Assembly: GCA_963070105.1 (NCBI GenBank)
Contig: OY718806.1
Coordinates: 6,593,865-6,657,864, forward strand
Source: Litomosoides sigmodontis
Lineage: Eukaryota > Nematoda > Chromadorea > Rhabditida > Onchocercidae
Direction of reading: 5' to 3'
Length of the DNA: 64,000 nucleotides
A program made the position numbers and the translations under genes. The notes under the pieces were generated by a model. The model did no database searches. It was not told the origin of the DNA and was given only the letters and a program-made list of their open reading frames with translations. Shown here piece after piece: positions 13,250 through 26,561 of this stretch (its first letter is position 1; every line of letters begins with the position of its first letter).

Positions 13250-14679
13250 TCACGAATTCTTTTCTAGAAACGCTTGGCAACACCTTAAACAGTGTTGGTA
13301 AACCTGAAAACATAGTCGATTCCAGTACTGTGAAATAGGTTGAGTGCACATATTTTGAAACTAATATTAGAATTTGACTTTACTTAAGAACTAAATCAGA
13401 GCCAGGTCATGAATGCCACAGTGTTATAAACACAAAAATATAACCGTGAATGAAAAGTTGATAAAATACCTTTTCAAATACTTGCATTCCACGGCTATAA
13501 AAAGGGTCCGGTATGACCAAAACGCCTTTCGGGTCATAACTGCCTAGATAATCGATAATGGCTTTGCTCTCTACATTTGGTCGCAAATTATTGAGATGTC
13601 TAAGAAAGTCACAATCGTAATAAATATGCATTCAAGAGTTGGCCAAATTAGTTTCGTACTAGGCCCTACTATTGCTTACCTTTACTGGAAAAGCGTAAAA
13701 GCGAATGAACATCTCATAAATGCAGAGCATGCATCTCATAAATGGTAAATTAACAGCTTTAGTTGTAGGAAGTGGTAGTACAGGACTTCTTTGAAAACAC
13801 AACGGCAACAAAAATTCTATATTCCTTCCAATCTGAACATTTGCTGCTCCTAATGCTTTTTGTCTACGCCACTATAGCTGCTTTCCACAACAAAAGTTTT
13901 TTTCACAAAAAAGCATTAAACTTACTCAATGTTTCTATGGTCCATACCAAATATATAATCGAAATCGTCGAAATCGATGTCAGTAACCTGAAAATTTGTC
14001 TTATGCCAGGAAATATATTCTTCACATAGGGAACGCTACATTCAGCCCATAACTTCTTTTTCGTCCTTTACGGACGTCACAAAAAGTAAAACAAAAGAGA
14101 AATAAATGATTCAAAACAGACCTGGCGAACCACATGCCTGTAATCCGTTATACCATGATTAGCTAGTGTTGTCATCGTTCTTTTATCCGGAGATTTACCA
14201 ACATGAAAAGTGATAACCGCAGCACTATCCACAATCCATTTGTCAGTAAGACCTTTCTCATCGAGAAGATTCAAAAAAATCCCTTCCGCCATCGGCGACC
14301 GGCAAATGTTACCTGTACTAGGAGTTTAAATTATGCGCAGTAATAAGCAGGCGATATTCCTTTTTTTTTCTTTTATTAATGGAAGTAGAATGAGGAGCCA
14401 TATCATCGAGTTTATCTACTACCACATGCATTTGCAACTGCTGCTCTATACGCTTGCTATAATTAGAATGATGCCCACAATAGCTATTGTCCTTTTTTTC
14501 TGAAGTGTCACGTAAGAAGCTTCTATGGTGAAAAAGTTATCGCATTAATATAGCCTTTAACTCTATTTCCTATAATCGCAATGCAAGTATGACCATGAAA
14601 TGGTTCAAAAAAATGGCTTACCCAAGCACACAAAAAGGACGCTTGTCCTAGAACAACGAGCACTCGCTGCCTGTTCCAT
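13250..14679 (-). CDS. ACP1: low-molecular-weight protein tyrosine phosphatase (acid phosphatase 1)
   Basis: Five minus-strand exons, 14679-14622, 14312-14122, 13987-13926, 13599-13479 and 13303-13250, give 161 residues, close to the family length of about 157. The P-loop CLGNICRS (nucleophile C18, arginine R24) is split by the first intron and restored exactly. The SPMAEG helix, the DFDDFDYIFGMD segment, the LGSYDP turn and the VIPDPF loop with the general-acid aspartate (about D135) are all present, and the C-terminal helix ends with QHCLRCCQAFLEKNS. Cytosolic enzyme that hydrolyses phosphotyrosine. No key residue is missing. Its promoter side faces unc-115, with a long (AC)n tract between them; PTRHD1 follows on the same strand. 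Confidence 0.95.
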
Positions 14680-15485
14680 GTGAAACAAAACACGTTACGA
14701 TCAGCAAATCTGCAAGATAGTTGAAGGGATAAACAACTGAAAAAATGATGAATGATAAGCCCGTGCTCAGGCTTACGTAAAGTAAAACCTAGCAGCCAGC
14801 ATGAACAAATGAAACGTACGCCGACAAGTCGAGCTGAATTTGAATAAATGAATGTCGACGACCAAAATGATTTCGAATCTAATATCGTGAGTGCTGATCG
14901 AGGTGTTATCAGAGGAATGTGATTTTGTTTCTCAGCAAATTACGTCAACGAACTTTTGTGCAAACGGAAGGACGTCCGCCCATCAATTCCACCTCGGCAA
15001 CCAAAAACTCATCACAGAAGCGACAAAGCACCATGTGGGAGGTGAACGAGAGCAAGTGTCCACTGCACTCAATTCGTTGTATACTTGTTATGCCTTATTC
15101 GGCAGTAGTGCTACGTGAAGGGTTGAAAGGACGTGTAAATTTTCCCTTCCCTCACTTCCACAACGATCGCCCGAAGTTCAACCTTCCACTTCCCCTACTG
15201 CTCACCATCATCTACAAAATGACGCCAGCAGTTGAAGAGCTCACAAGCCATCCACCCATCTCTTCCGCCTTCTTGTCTCAGACGGATCGAACTGTTTCAC
15301 AAACCGTTTGTCTCAACTGCCCCATCTTACTGCAACACTTATTGATCGATTTTAGGTCCTCCGGTGTGCGCAGCCCTCCGCTCTCCCCGTTGTCTTTTCC
15401 TAGGCTCTGTCTGCGCGCGCTGCTGCTTTCTCCACCGCCACTGCAGCTGCTCCAGTGCTCCGCACTGCACATCCACGCACACACG

Positions 15486-15590
<105 letters not shown>

Positions 15591-15699
15591 CCATCCTCAC
15601 GAAGTTCGCAGGAAAACAAACGCACGGCTGGCTAAGTGAGCTATTCATTCATCCATCCAGTTGAGCGAAAGTGTCCTGTTGTCTCTGTGTGTCGCTGCG

Positions 15700-18600
15700 A
15701 TGGGTTAGTTTATTTTATTTCGATAAAGTTTCACTTTGTTATAACGAGTGATAATAATTAACTTTCAAACCGGAAATGACCAACACTCGCTGTCCTTTTT
15801 TGTGTATCTTTCCTTCCTTTGTTGGACGAGGAGCAGTTGTGGCGAAGCTTCGAGCGAAAAGTCGCACTTTCAACTTTTTTCTTTTTTGAAAAGGATGAGT
15901 CGTCGACACTGTGTCTCCGTTCCTCCTTATCTGTTCATTTTGCTCAATTTTCCTTCCCAATTCACGTTATATTCGTTAACACGAATTGAAGCATCGATAA
16001 TTTATTTTCATTGTCAGGGAATTGTCACACTTCCTTGCGATCCTTATGATGGATGATGCCTCTCCTCTTACCATGAACTTGTGATCTAAGTTAAGAATGT
16101 GCAACTCTTTCTTAGGTTATATCTTCCAAAGCTAGTTCACATGTCTTACAGTTGTATATTACTTCTCTTTGTGATGATCGCAAAGTCATATTGATTGTTC
16201 TTTCCTTTACAGGAAAAAAATGTTATGTGTGTAGAAAGAAGTGTGTTGGCGAAATTCTGAAGGCGGAAGGCGAGAAATATATCCACATTTCGTGTTTTAA
16301 ATGTGCCAGTAAGTTAATCCGACCTATCATGGGAAGATACAAAATACTTGCTGGGCGTTTTGTTTTCAGTTTTTTGCATATTAAATCAGGTACTTGTAAA
16401 GGTAAGATCTGGTCCCGTAGTCTTTTGGATTGTTAAGCTATGATCACACTCGTAAGTACGAAATCACCATTGCGCAGTGGATTCTCCTTAGTTCTGTAGT
16501 AATATATTTTCAATTATCGAATTGCATGCTGCTTCATTACTGCAATAAGTCGAGAAATACACAGTGGTTACTGAGTCATCCTGGAATTAGAGGTTTAATT
16601 GGAGTATTGATACATCGCAGATAAAAAATTCAGGTAATTTGAAAAACTCGGAATTTTCGAGCAAGAGGATATGTAGGAAGTTTTATTATATACAGTGGTT
16701 GAAATATTTCAGTATATTTTTTTAAAGTTTTCATAGCATTCCTTGTTCATTTTTCCCTACGGTTTTATTTTGCTATTAGTTCCATGGAGTATTGTCCTTA
16801 TTCAATTTCTATTTTGGATGGCATGAAGTTTTTGAGCAAGAACTGTAATTATATATTCTTTCTATATATGATTATATACCTATATAGTTGGGAAAATATT
16901 TTTCTAGAGTGCTCAAGGTCGTTGAGGGAAACTGGCTATTACACGGGTTCGGAAGGTCAGTTTTTGTGTGCTGAGGATTTTCGAGCTTTATCAGTACTTT
17001 TTAAAGTGAAAACGGAACAGCAAAATCTAAAACACGTTGATGAAACTCCCTTTTCTCCAACATCTGCGAATACTCCGCCAGCTAAACTATCACCTCCTTT
17101 CATTTCCTCTGCAGGTATTTTGCAGTTTCATTAAGTTAACTTTGATTTAATTTCAAATTACTTTATTTCTACTTCCGCTCTTCATATGCTGATGTATGTG
17201 GTTGTGTCTGTGTTACGGTCGAATTAAATTTTGGAACTTTTTAGGATGTGCGTCTTGTGGGCAGCCACTTCAGAGCAGTCAGGTATTGCTGGCACTTGGA
17301 GAACAGTGGCATGTTTGGTGTTTTAAATGTTCTGAATGTGCTACTATACTTCAAGGGGAATACATGACACGTGATGGTAAACCATTTTGTATTCGAGATT
17401 ACAACATGAAATATGGTGTCCGGTGCTATGAGTGTGATAAATACATTGCTGGAAAAGTGTTGCAGGTGAATAATGGAGCGGATTTTTAAATTGTTTTGGA
17501 ATATATATGGTCTAGAAAGTTAGATGATACTGAGATAACACGATGTATGTTTAATACATAAGCCCTCTAGGAACGGAAGTGTTATTGCAGTGTAGTAAAG
17601 GAAAACTGGGGTTTTTCTTTGCATTTAAAACCGGATTTGCTCAACTTTCAATGCTGACAATGGTTCGAAGTGTAGTATTTCTATGTTTAGGCTGGAGGTT
17701 ACAAATTTCATCCAACTTGTGCTCGTTGCTCTCGGTGTGGTGAACGCTTTGGCAATGGACAGGAAATGTACATGCAGGGCGATGAAATCTGGCATCCAAG
17801 TTGCGAACACACAAAAGTGACGGAAAATGTTGCTGTAAGTCGTTTTGATGTGTTTTGTGTTTATGTTAATAGACTGAGCTGTTTCTAAGATAAGCAAAAT
17901 TTGATTATTTAAGTTAATGCTTAGCGGTGTGCAAAAATGGCATCGTTTTTCACTTGTTTTGAATTATGCGTTATGTCCAGATGAATCCGCAAAATTTTTG
18001 TGTGTAAAAAAAGGTTTGTTTACGATAAATTAATTGTCGTACATGGCATCCAAGGTAAGATTAATTATCCTTTTTGATTAGCTTACTATAAATTCGTTAT
18101 TTCCAGCCAATAGGCGACGCTCGTGAAGAACCAAAATACCATTCGCATTTTGGTCAACATCTGACATATATGTATCTTTTGCCAGAAGCTGAGCAAACAT
18201 ATTTGAAGCAACCAATTCCACCCCATCCACCGCAGCCTACACAGTTTCATACTCCTCAGGGTGCGTAGTTTTGATTTCAGTTCTAGTCTGTATTTCTGTT
18301 GATATATTCAATTAGAAATTACATGCAACTTTGCATGCCTACATGAACTGTCATGATTTTCCAGGTCCAATTAAAATTCGGAAATCACGACTTTCGATGT
18401 TGAAAACAGGAATGCAGCGGTTAAGTGAGTTTTATTCGTTTATGTAGATAAGAATTTTAAAACATCGGCAGTTTATAGAGAAAAATTTATCTAAACTTCG
18501 AAATTTTTGTTTTAGCGGAAGATCTTGAAAAAAGTGCTCCACGTCCGCGATCACCGCATATGGATAATGAGGAACCGATTGAGATGGCTCATTATCCGGC

Positions 18601-20786
18601 TGGACATGCTCCGGAGCCAGGTATCGTTCCACCAATTGAACGAGCGGATTTTCCAGCGCCACCATATCCTTATGCACTCGATGGTTTGTTTTATATATAA
18701 ATAGAGATTGAAGACACAGAAAGAATAACACTTTAATAGTGGCCATATTACTTCCTTCTCTCCTAACCTGTTTTCCTGAAGCGCAATAGGAAGGTTCGGA
18801 TTGGTGCGTGAGTAGAGCAGTTCAGAGAAAAACTTAACCGATTAGTAGAGCAATTTATTGTGATGAACTTTTGTCACTTCATTTGTGAAATATTGGAATG
18901 AATATGGAACGCTAATTCTTTATTTCTTCTGATTTAGACTTGAAGTGACAAAAAGATGTTTTATTTTCCATGTTGAGATTTAAGGATGAAATACGCTTTT
19001 CAGTATGTACGAAGTTCGTCCTAATGGAGTAAAAGCAATTTATATGATGTTCATACATTGTATCCATAAATTTCTAATCAAATTCTCGTTTTAAGATGTT
19101 AAGCGCCGTCTTTCCTGGTCGTCTGTTGAAAATGACGATGATGAAGATGATTATGATGAGTCGGATCGGATCGATGATGAGAAGCTACGGCGGGCAGTGG
19201 AGCGATTAGATACATACGACAAAGATTCGTCAATTGCTCATGTTATCAAACAAAATCTGGAAGAAGTGCATAAGAAACAAAGGTATATTTCGGTCTACAT
19301 CCTTCTGCCTAAAGTTGCTGATTTATAATTTACGGTAGTTGAATCTGCCTAAATCATTAATACAATCGATCATAGTTGAAAGTTTATTTTCTGCAATTTC
19401 CAGTTACGTAGTACGTTCTGAGCATTTTGTAATTACCACTAACGAAAAATATTTCAGATTGCCGCTGCATTGGGATCCAAGAAATGCAAGTCGTACGCCA
19501 TCTGCGAAAAAAATGTCGCACTTGCGATTTCGCTATGACACTCCTGTAAACGCATGTAAGAATATATTTCAATGCTTTTCCTGCTCATAGTCTGTTGCAA
19601 GGTGAAAAATATAAAACTTATTTAGCTCCTTCCCGTCATTTGAATCGGCCGAAACCGTGGGTTTATTGGCAGAGGCAAACAGACAGATCCGCGACCACAT
19701 CAATACCATTTTTCCACATTCCGAGATCATACGTTGAAGTGACTGCTCGATCAGCGACGATGCCGGATGGTTATCATTATGGTCAAAATGTTTCGTTGGA
19801 TGGTCTCAACACAACAATTAGTTCTCATTTTTCTGATCGTAAGTTTAAAACTTGTTACCTTTAAACTTATGTTTACATGTCGCATTTGAAAAGTTGCTTC
19901 GTATGGTAATCTCGATCGTATAAAAATTTCAGTTAAGATCAAATCGTTGTCATTTGGATGTGGTTCAAAGCTAGAATTTAAAAAAACTGACGTAGGGGAG
20001 CTGTGTGATTGAAGCTTGAGATTTAGTTTGATTCAACAGTGGGAAGGGCAAGGACCGTAAAAATTTGCGGGTTGAGAACTCTCATGATTCCGTTACTGGT
20101 GGCACCTAGTCGTTTTTATGTCCTCTGTGGTTTATTTCGATAACAAGGGAGATTCAAGTATAGTAGGGAGTTTCTGGATAACTCAGTCTCGCAGGCGAAT
20201 ACGTCTAACTTGTCTCCCACGATTATGTAGTGTTTGTTCCTGCTATGTCTTCTATTTTGGCTCTTATTAGTGAATAATTGGGTGAGTGGCGAACAACTAA
20301 AAAAAAACTAAAAAACAAAGAGTGACTGCTTTTGGAAACTTGGAAAGTGAATCCTGATGGAATTTTGATTACACGAAGTTCGGGAAATCAACTTTGGTGG
20401 AGCCGGAATTGTAGTCAGATTTCTGTTCTAAATTCTAGACTTTCCTGTTTTTTTTTTTTAAATCAATTTTTTTAGAATCGTTAGTTGGACGCGGTGGCAC
20501 TTTACCAGATGATTATCGCGCTTACACCATAAACGGTAATGGTGCAGGAAGTCATGGTGTTTTGAGAAGTTCATTGCCAGATATGAGTAAACCGGCAAAA
20601 ATCTATCCATTAAACGTCTTACAAACATCCAACAAGAAATTGCCGGATGATGTAGATCGCCAACACCTCGAGCGACATTTAAACAGAAACCAGTTTGAAG
20701 AGACGTTCAGCATGAGCCCAATCGAGTTCTACAAGTTGCCGGAATGGAAACGAATTAATTTGAAACGAAAAGCAAAACTCTTCTAG
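15700..20786 (+). CDS. unc-115: UNC-115 / actin-binding LIM protein (abLIM)
   Basis: Twelve exons: 15700-15703, 16213-16308, 16908-17114, 17245-17465, 17691-17834, 18107-18260, 18365-18424, 18516-18683, 19096-19282, 19458-19555, 19626-19838 and 20476-20786, total 620 residues. Three LIM domains lie at about 5-62, 104-160 and 163-222, with typical CxxC...HxxC...CxxC...C/D ligands. A proline-rich linker contains DFPAPPYPYA, followed by an acidic stretch and the conserved NASPSRHLNRPKPW segment. A villin headpiece closes the protein (about 581-620) with FSMSPIEFYKLPEWKR and terminal KAKLF. UNC-115 binds F-actin through the headpiece and acts downstream of Rac in axon guidance. The start is inferred: a 4-base coding exon ATGG followed by GTTAGT, giving MGKKCYVC in phase. 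Everything from the second exon on is firm; the first exon is less so. Confidence 0.93.
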
Positions 20787-22652
20787 AGTTTCTATCCAAT
20801 AATTAGTGACGGGCTTTTTTTCAAGTTGTGTTAAGAAAGTAAGGTATTTTTGTTTCTTTTTCTTAGGCTTTTGATGTTGCTGACATTAGACAGATGTGGC
20901 TCTTCCAATGAAAATTAATGATTTTTTTTCATATGATGAGTAAATTTTATTGGAGGGTCAGTACTGAAATTGATATGCTCATTTCGGTTATCTTTTTCTA
21001 GCATAAATCAAATTAGGTTCTGTAATTTCAGCAGTTTTTCCCAAAATACAAAGTCACTGGACCACGAATACATGTCTGTTTATAGTCATTATTGTTTTAT
21101 TTCTAAAAAAGTTGCTTTAACTAGAGAACTACTGTTTGCTTCAGTTTTGTTTATACTATGTAGTTTTAATTGTCCACGCGTACTAGTACCAGTTTTCAAG
21201 GTGGTTAGGGCTGCCATCTGAATGTCAAGATAGTGGTGTTATGTAATGGAATCCCTCTATTAAGTGCTAGATTTTGAAAAGTTCAAGGTAATCGAAGTGA
21301 TGCGAATAAATTTAGTAGTTGAATCGATTTAGATAAGAATTTAAGATTAATGGAGGGAACATACGGTCTTGCAGAGGTAGCTAAAATCAGCAAGGATAAC
21401 ACGAAGGATCGGAACCGGAGATTCGAGCATTACGAATTTTGTGGTTTTGTCGAAAAATGTTATGCACAAGATAATGAGTGCACTTCCAAAGTAGTTTTTG
21501 GTTGCTACTGATGCTTCTGTTGCTATTAGCTGTTCTCATTTCTCATGTTATAGTATTCCTTCATTCAATTCATTATTTTTCATTTTCTTGCAATCTCTTC
21601 TTGATGGTTGACTTCTTGAAAAGTAATGTCTTTCCCATCGGAGGATATGTGCTGAGAATAACAACTGAGGCTAGTGGCCTAAGAAATGCTTAGTCATCAG
21701 CTTCGAGCATTGCTCAATTTCAAATTTATTCTTTACTTAGTTGCCGTTGAGGTTTATATGCTTATTTATACTGTATGTGTAGCCAGAGAATCTCAAGAAT
21801 GTTGTGGCAGTTAATTTTTGGAGTATCATAGAAAATAATATAGAAATGGCAGCAAAAGATCGTTGTCTCTATCTATAATATTACTTAGTTTTTTTATTCT
21901 GCTGTAAGGAATTGTTTGTTCAAAAATTAGTCTAAGGAAAAGGAATTTGTTTTAAGACTTCGTGCAAATGATGAAAACATATTTCATTGTTAGTTTCGTA
22001 AGTAATCGTAAATTTTAAAATTTCGAGAGGAGAGGAAATCAGTGCGTGAACTAACATGCGCTTATAATCCTTTTGATTATTTGTTAACAAGTGCCTGGGA
22101 ATCTTGCAAGATTCAAAAGTATCAATTATAAGCTCCCGAACAGCAGCAGTAGTGGATAAAGTTGTGATTGAGCGATTTTCTGCATGCTTTGCTGTTTATT
22201 TATTATCGGTATTTGGCTCATTTATGCTGCGCATGCCAAATATTTTTACGCTTTAGAAAAGAATATGCGGTGATGTAGTGTTGTCCTTGAGAAATAAAAA
22301 ATTGCTAAATTGAATCCTTCGAAGTTCAGCAAAACAAATGGCAAGAATTCTTTTCAAAAAGTTGAACACTGCGATTGGTGGAGTTTGCGGCCCTGCTTAG
22401 AGTTCATTTTAGATGGGGCATTTGAAATAACGAAATTGAAACAAGAAAAACTAATGGCCGTTGAGTTGCCACAATTTAAGGCAAGAAATGCAATTAAGAG
22501 GCATGGATCGGTGTTGTAGCCTACTGAGCCATAAGACTTTTTGCAGTGCAGGATAAGCAGGACGAAACTGGTTTACAAAATATGATCACAAGTTTAGTTT
22601 ATAGTAAAAATTTCGAGCTTTTATGTGAACTCCTAGCAATATTTTTTAATGA

Positions 22653-22729
22653 AAATTATTCCTTCACAAAATTCCCAATATTTTCTGAGAGTAAATTATT
22701 CCTTCACAAAATTCCCAATATTTTCTGAG
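22653..22729. repeat. two-copy tandem duplication, 40-bp period
   Basis: Positions 22653-22689 are repeated exactly at 22693-22729, with a 3-base spacer. Perfect identity suggests a recent duplication. Confidence 0.9.
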
Positions 22730-24260
22730 GCAACAAGTTAAACATTTTTCTCAATACAGTATTTGGCGGGAAGGTATCAAGATAATACATGTAGAAAGCC
22801 ATCAAATAGAGTTTAAAAGTGCAATTAATGCACATCGAAATTAGTCAGTGAAAAGGCAGAATCCAAATGGAATGAAGATGTTCATTGAATCATTGAGAAC
22901 TTTTCCAATGAAGTTCTTCATTACGTCTGGAAATTTAAAATTATTTCCCTCATAGGAGTACAGTGAATATTTGCCAGCACTTAGTGTTTGAATTTTGAGT
23001 AACGCGATTTTAATACGTAATCCGAAGCTAACTGCATTTCAAAACAATAGTCATAAAGGATGTTGGCAGACTTGATGAGAGCATGACTAATTCAAGGCGA
23101 AGGTAACGATGATTTGTGAAAAGGATAAAGCAAGAAGAGACATTAAGCAAAGGCAAATAAGCACAACACTTCCGGCCTCTACGAGCATCATCAAATTTCA
23201 GACAGTATTGAATAATCGGCAACTTGGATTGAAAACACTACCATGGGTGTACAGATGGCGAGAGAATTGTTGAAAACTATATAAAGTCAGATATATAATG
23301 AAGGGGTAAGTTTCCTATGTCAGAAGTAGAAACGATGTTACACATGTCAAACTCTAAAAAGGTTCCTCTTGAACCAAGCTTGGATTGTACTACTTCGATG
23401 GCCGTAAATCTTTATATTAACACTGTCTGTAAGACATTGAACTCGAACAGTGTTGTATTTTCATCGAAAATCCGAAGTATCACCAGGCAACCTTCAGATA
23501 CATTCCACGAACTTACAATATCATTAAATCGAGTAGGAATGAGTGGAAGGTGACAAATTTTTCCGATGTATTAGTTCGCGTTTTAATCATTAAAATTTTT
23601 TACGATAAGTAATAACCAGCTTGCAACTGCTCTTTTTCTTTCCTGATACTGTATCGGTATCCAAGCGGAATTGAGACTAACTTTTAATGTCTGGTGAATT
23701 TTTGCTGCTCTTAATGTTCATCAGCGGTAAAAATGTGTAGACAGTTTAGAAATATAATATTGGAAAAGATGTAACGTAAAAGAAAAAAGCAACTGAAAAA
23801 CAAGACACTGAAGTCTGGTATACATTACCTTGAGATATCAAATCTATAACATATATCCAGAATAACACTTCACTCTCAGAATACAGATCCGAAATATATA
23901 AGATCCGACAATGACAGCGCACAATAATTGTTAATCAGTATATAACGAAAAATTGATAGAAAGCTATATTCATTTCAAATAAGAATCAACCCAAAATCAT
24001 TTTAAAAACCAAATAAATAAAAACCCAAATAATCTTAAAAGCGGAACATTTCCTCAAATCCTACATTTCATTGGGAATATAAAAACATTCACAGATGCAT
24101 AAATATTTTTCGTGCATTGTTTTTAAGGCATTGTAACTCATTAATGGAACTCTAAAAGCTCACTCGAAAACGTGTTAAAACTAAATTTTTCCAACGAGAG
24201 TACTGGAATGTCAAAACTTTGTGATTGCATAGATGTGTCCGAAGATGCTTTGAGAAATAT

Positions 24261-24293
24261 ATGATCCACAGATAACTGATATCTGTGAATCAT
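24261..24293. repeat. 14-bp inverted repeat downstream of the KDEL-receptor stop
   Basis: Arms 24261-24274 and 24280-24293 pair with one mismatch around the 5-base loop ACTGA. GATAACTGATAT recurs a few bases further on. It lies about 113 bases 3' of the minus-strand stop codon at 24406, so it would sit in the 3' untranslated region or just after it. Confidence 0.55.
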
Positions 24294-24405
24294 ATAGATA
24301 ACTGATATGACACCGACTCAACACCGACTTGAAACTATTTATAAAAATGATAGACTATTATAAACATATAAGCGGTGAGAAGACGCGATCCTTGATATGA
24401 AAAGA

Positions 24406-26561
24406 TTATGCAGGAAGCTCCAAATTTTTGTGTCCTCGAATCACTAAATAGACAACAGTTGCAAACAAATTGTATAAAGAAGCAGCTACACATACTAAAA
24501 CTGAGGAAAAGTACTGAAATTTAAAAATTATCGAGGAATAACCGCGACGTAAATTAAAAAAGAAAATAGAACGAAACCATAGAAAACTGCGTTAAGCAAA
24601 AATATGTTTGAAAAAGAAAATTTAACAAAAAAAAAGTACATTTCAAAACATTACCTCGTGTAATGTACAGGTAGAAAAAATCGGCATAAAGCACGGTCTG
24701 TACAACACCAGCAACAGTTGCAATAGGATCGAAAAATTCCTCAGTGTAATAACGATATACCCAATTCAAGATATACAAAGCCCGATATGTCCCCAGTGCA
24801 AACAGATAATGAGCTGTGATTGTTTCCGCGCTTCCAGTACGTGAAAGCATGAACAACTGCGGCATAATAGCAACTGCTTCCAAATATATTGAAAATGACC
24901 AGGAAATCTAGTTAACAAATAAAAAAGTAAAACACCAGGCTTAAATTATGAAAATATTTTGTTTATACATTCTCCACTTATTTCGAATGGTCTGCAACAG
25001 AAAAAACATACATACTGTAACAAAAATTTGTCTCGTCAATCCTCAGATAATTTGCTTATTTATTAAACGATATAACTCCGTCAATCATAGAATACAACAC
25101 TCCTTACAATCAAATGCCTACTAACAATATATTACAAGCAAAAATCCAGCCACTCAATAAATACACACAATACTTCTACTTTTTGAAGATGTAACTGAGA
25201 AGCCCATAACCGTTACTTTTTTGCTTTTACTATTTCCGTCACACAGTTTACAACGCTAATTTCAGTTACTCGTACTCCCTGTATTTCGCCTTGATTTTAA
25301 CTGATACTGTACACATCTCAACTTTATCCTGCTCAAGCTGAGAACATTTCTAATAACTCGACAAAAAATATTAGTTCTTTGGCCCATTGCCCCCTTTTCT
25401 GCAACCCTAAAATCAATCCAATTAATCAACAGAATTGTCAAAATTAAACTTAACCTCAATTAAAACGAATCCCAGAACTCTTGTAATAGTAACAGGTGTA
25501 GTCCCGGGGTATTCATTTTCTGAAATAGCAAAAAAGCACAACCAACCTCCATGAATGAAAACTGATGGTTGATGAGAAAAGCAAGTACTGCTGCCGGAAT
25601 AATTAAGAATTCTATCCGAAATGTATCGTGATTTCTGAACTTGTGATAAAATATGAAATGTTGGCAAAATCAAAAAAAAAAACTCAGAAAAATTAAAACC
25701 AGGTGGGGAAAAAATTATCTAAAGACTATGAAGTACGGTAAATCAAATTAAAAAAACAATAGAGGTGACTTGCCTGAATGTTACACAAGCTCACTTTTTA
25801 ACATTATAAGAAAACAAAATCATACCGATCGTACGTCGCTCTGAACTTGAAAAACATCAGATAGACGGTTCCATATGAAGATATGAGGAAAAAAATCTGA
25901 AAACAATTTGTCTATCTAACGGTCTTGATGAATGATAAGCAATGAGAAATAATGGATTCGAAACAAATACTTTGAAACAATGTGGATAATGAAAGGAAAT
26001 AACAAAAAAAACCCATCTATAAGGATAAATTTTTACCCATATCCAAACATATCAATAAAATTTTTCATCATGGTTCAGAAAAGACCAGTCACTATCTCCA
26101 TATAATTCCTATTTACTACTGTTGGTATAGATAAAGATGTATTTAAGTAATTAACACGAAAAAAAGATTATCCACTTTTAACCATAAAATCACCCCATGT
26201 ATTAGCTGAACTCATAAGTCTAAATCCAAACCCAATCTGTTACTGATAAACAATGTATACCTTCATAATTGTATTATAAGATGAAATAAAATTGAAGAGA
26301 TCTAAGTAACGTGATGTGAAGACAAACGCAAATAAAAGCTGTGATTTTCCAGAAAGTCCTGAAATTATCTCGTTTCAACACGGAACGTTTATAGCATCTT
26401 AATAAAGAGGTGCACAAAAATTGTGATTCCATTAATGATCTCTTATCTAAAGGCCTTTAAATTTGCAAACCTGCGCAAGAGCGTGTTTTCCATATTTTCA
26501 CAATTAGTATGACAATAGCAATAAGATGAGAAGAATCACCAGCGAAACGAAATATATTCAT
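24406..26561 (-). CDS. erd-2: ER lumen protein-retaining receptor (KDEL receptor)
   Basis: Six minus-strand exons, 26561-26471, 26358-26261, 25896-25826, 25634-25547, 24907-24655 and 24443-24406, join to exactly 212 residues, the usual family length. Landmarks in order: [13 protein letters not shown] start, [30 protein letters not shown], the [10 protein letters not shown] segment, a [19 protein letters not shown] helix, [18 protein letters not shown], and [19 protein letters not shown]. The C-terminus reads [12 protein letters not shown], matching the conserved cytosolic tail. This seven-helix Golgi/ER protein binds C-terminal KDEL-type signals at low pH and returns escaped ER residents. All splice sites are GT-AG and all phases agree. 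It is divergent from Unkempt, with 3 kb between the two starts. Confidence 0.97.

Larger units (their letters stand above)
20787..24405. other. intergenic region between convergent unc-115 and KDEL receptor
   Basis: About 3.6 kb with no recognisable gene. Open frames such as 22310-22519 and 23317-23553 show no conserved motif or splice context. The region includes a 40-bp tandem duplication and a hairpin just beyond the KDEL-receptor stop. Some of it is probably 3' untranslated sequence of both neighbours. Confidence 0.5.

Noticed and set aside
17978..18056. Small exon-like segments in a unc-115 intron
   Set aside because: They contain stops or do not fit the phase-0 junction between the exons ending 17834 and starting 18107.
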